5,645 bases of DNA from assembly GCA_030587605.1 (NCBI GenBank), contig JAUQYT010000278.1, positions 1 to 5,645 on the forward strand. Reading direction: 5' to 3'. Origin of the DNA: Candidatus Njordarchaeum guaymasense. GTDB taxonomy: Archaea; Asgardarchaeota; Njordarchaeia; Njordarchaeales; Njordarchaeaceae. Below are positions 4,777-5,645 of the stretch, one piece after another (position 1 is the stretch's first letter; each line of letters starts with the position of its first letter). A program made the translations under genes and the position numbers. A model generated the notes under the pieces. That model was not told the origin of the DNA and ran no database searches. It worked only from the letters and a program-made list of their open reading frames with translations.

Positions 4777-5476
4777 GGTGAATGAAATAGATGTGTTCTA
4801 CGCGGAACTCCAAGCAATTTGGAAAGTTTCTTTCATAGTTGAAAAAGGAGAGACCGTTGTTATCGTTGGGTCTAACGGCGCCGGAAAATCTACAATCCTG
4901 AGAACAATATCTGGGGTACTTCGGCCGGCCTCAGGAAACATTGAGTTCTTAGGACGACAAATAGAGAGATTCACACCACATAAGATAGTTGAACTAGGCT
5001 TGTCTCATGTACCAGAAGGGAGGGAGCTCTTCCCGCACATGACGGTCCGAGAGAACCTCAGACTTGGAGCATATACAAAGGAAGCCAATGAGAAATCCAA
5101 TGACACTGTGGAAGAGGTTTGTCGGATATTTCCCATATTGAAAGAAAGAACGAAGCAAAAGGCATCGACATTGAGCGGGGGAGAGCAACAAATGCTTGCG
5201 ATAGCTAGGGCGTTGATGTCTAGACCTAAGCTTTTGATGTTGGATGAGCCTTCTTTAGGCCTTGCACCTAGGGTGGTTCTGACTGTTTTCGAGGTTATTA
5301 AGAAGCTACAGGATATGGGGACGTCGATACTGTTAGTCGAGCAGAATGTTTACCATGCGCTGGGAATCGCCGATAGGGGTTACGTGCTTGAAAACGGACG
5401 TATCACCCTGGACGGAAAAGGAAAAGAGCTCCTAGACGATGAGTATTTAAAGAAGGCTTACTTGGGTCTCGTTTAG
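4769..5476 (+). CDS. livF: LivF-type ABC transporter ATPase (HAAT family)
   Basis: A 235-residue second ATPase of the same importer; 235 is the usual LivF length. Walker A is GSNGAGKST (34-42), VPEGR (81-85) marks the LivF subgroup, the signature is a canonical LSGGEQQ (135-141), Walker B is LLMLDEP (155-161) and the D-loop is SLGL (162-165). The switch position is Q192 in LVEQN, normal for LivF. I start at ATG 4769, inside the end of livG, because similarity begins at once and SD GGTGA lies at 4759-4763. An upstream ATG at 4700 would add 23 residues read from livG out of frame. No solute-binding protein gene follows; the next gene is a permease on the opposite strand. Confidence 0.95.
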   Translation: MLRVNEIDVFYAELQAIWKVSFIVEKGETVVIVGSNGAGKSTILRTISGVLRPASGNIEFLGRQIERFTPHKIVELGLSHVPEGRELFPHMTVRENLRLGAYTKEANEKSNDTVEEVCRIFPILKERTKQKASTLSGGEQQMLAIARALMSRPKLLMLDEPSLGLAPRVVLTVFEVIKKLQDMGTSILLVEQNVYHALGIADRGYVLENGRITLDGKGKELLDDEYLKKAYLGLV

Positions 5477-5543
5477 GAATCCTCACTGAGCGACTACGCG
5501 GTGAGCAACACCCGCAATTGGCTTAGAGTGTGTAATTCAATAA

Positions 5544-5645
5544 TCAACCAATTCGCCATTTGTGGGCGATCTTTGTGATTTGTGCGTAGAGACCTGTCGG
5601 TAGCGCTATTGTCATTACTATTAGTGCAACGCCAAGAATGATCAG
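5544..5645 (-). CDS. LivH/LivM-type permease, C-terminal end (partial)
   Basis: The minus strand is open from the window edge to TGA at 5544-5546 and encodes the last 33 residues of a membrane protein: LIILGVALIVMTIALPTGLYA, then a basic tail ending KWRIG. A last membrane helix followed by P-x-G-L and a short basic tail is typical for permeases of branched-chain-amino-acid importers, and the neighbouring livG-livF fits. LivH and LivM cannot be told apart from this piece. It converges with livF across a 67-bp gap that holds only a weak CTCAC/GTGAG inverted repeat. Confidence 0.7.
   Translation of the reverse strand: MIILGVALIVMTIALPTGLYAQITKIAHKWRIG

Noticed and set aside
5482..5505. CTCAC/GTGAG inverted repeat between livF and the permease as a terminator.
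   Set aside because: The 5-bp stem has a 14-nt loop and no T-run, so it is not distinguishable from chance.

Overview
The window looks archaeal, most likely from a Thermoproteota-type lineage (Crenarchaeota, Thaumarchaeota, Aigarchaeota or Bathyarchaeota in the broad sense). The best evidence is a tRNA-Leu(UAA) gene at 69-219. It only folds into a normal 88-nt tRNA if three introns are removed, and each cut falls at a bulge-helix-bulge-like site. Several genes also have BRE/TATA-like elements about 25-30 bases before the expected transcription start, and GTG starts carry short Shine-Dalgarno sequences. The lineage is inferred; no marker gene fixes it.

Layout. Bases 69-219 hold the intron-rich tRNA. 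Bases 329-1285 (+) encode a FMN-dependent dihydroorotate dehydrogenase/PreA-like oxidoreductase. This gene is bracketed by an imperfect direct repeat of about 34 bp (246-280 and 1287-1319), and the upstream copy sits in a run of short palindromes. Three genes on the minus strand follow, read from 3655 down to 1439: an Asp/Glu racemase-superfamily protein resembling maleate cis-trans isomerase, a short GAF-domain protein that looks truncated or interrupted by an in-frame TGA, and a metal-dependent hydrolase of the DUF6282 type. A spacer of about 400 bp (3656-4053) separates this block from livG-livF (4054-5476, +), two overlapping ATPases of a branched-chain-amino-acid-type ABC importer. The C-terminus of a LivH/LivM-type permease runs in from the right edge on the opposite strand (5544-5645).

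How the genes may work together (inference). An importer of the HAAT family, a PreA-like flavoprotein, an amidohydrolase-fold enzyme and a maleate-isomerase-like enzyme would suit uptake and breakdown of a small N-heterocycle, amide or dicarboxylate. The GAF protein could sense a ligand. No substrate can be read from the sequence. The genes lie in three separate transcription units, so the pathway is a hypothesis only.
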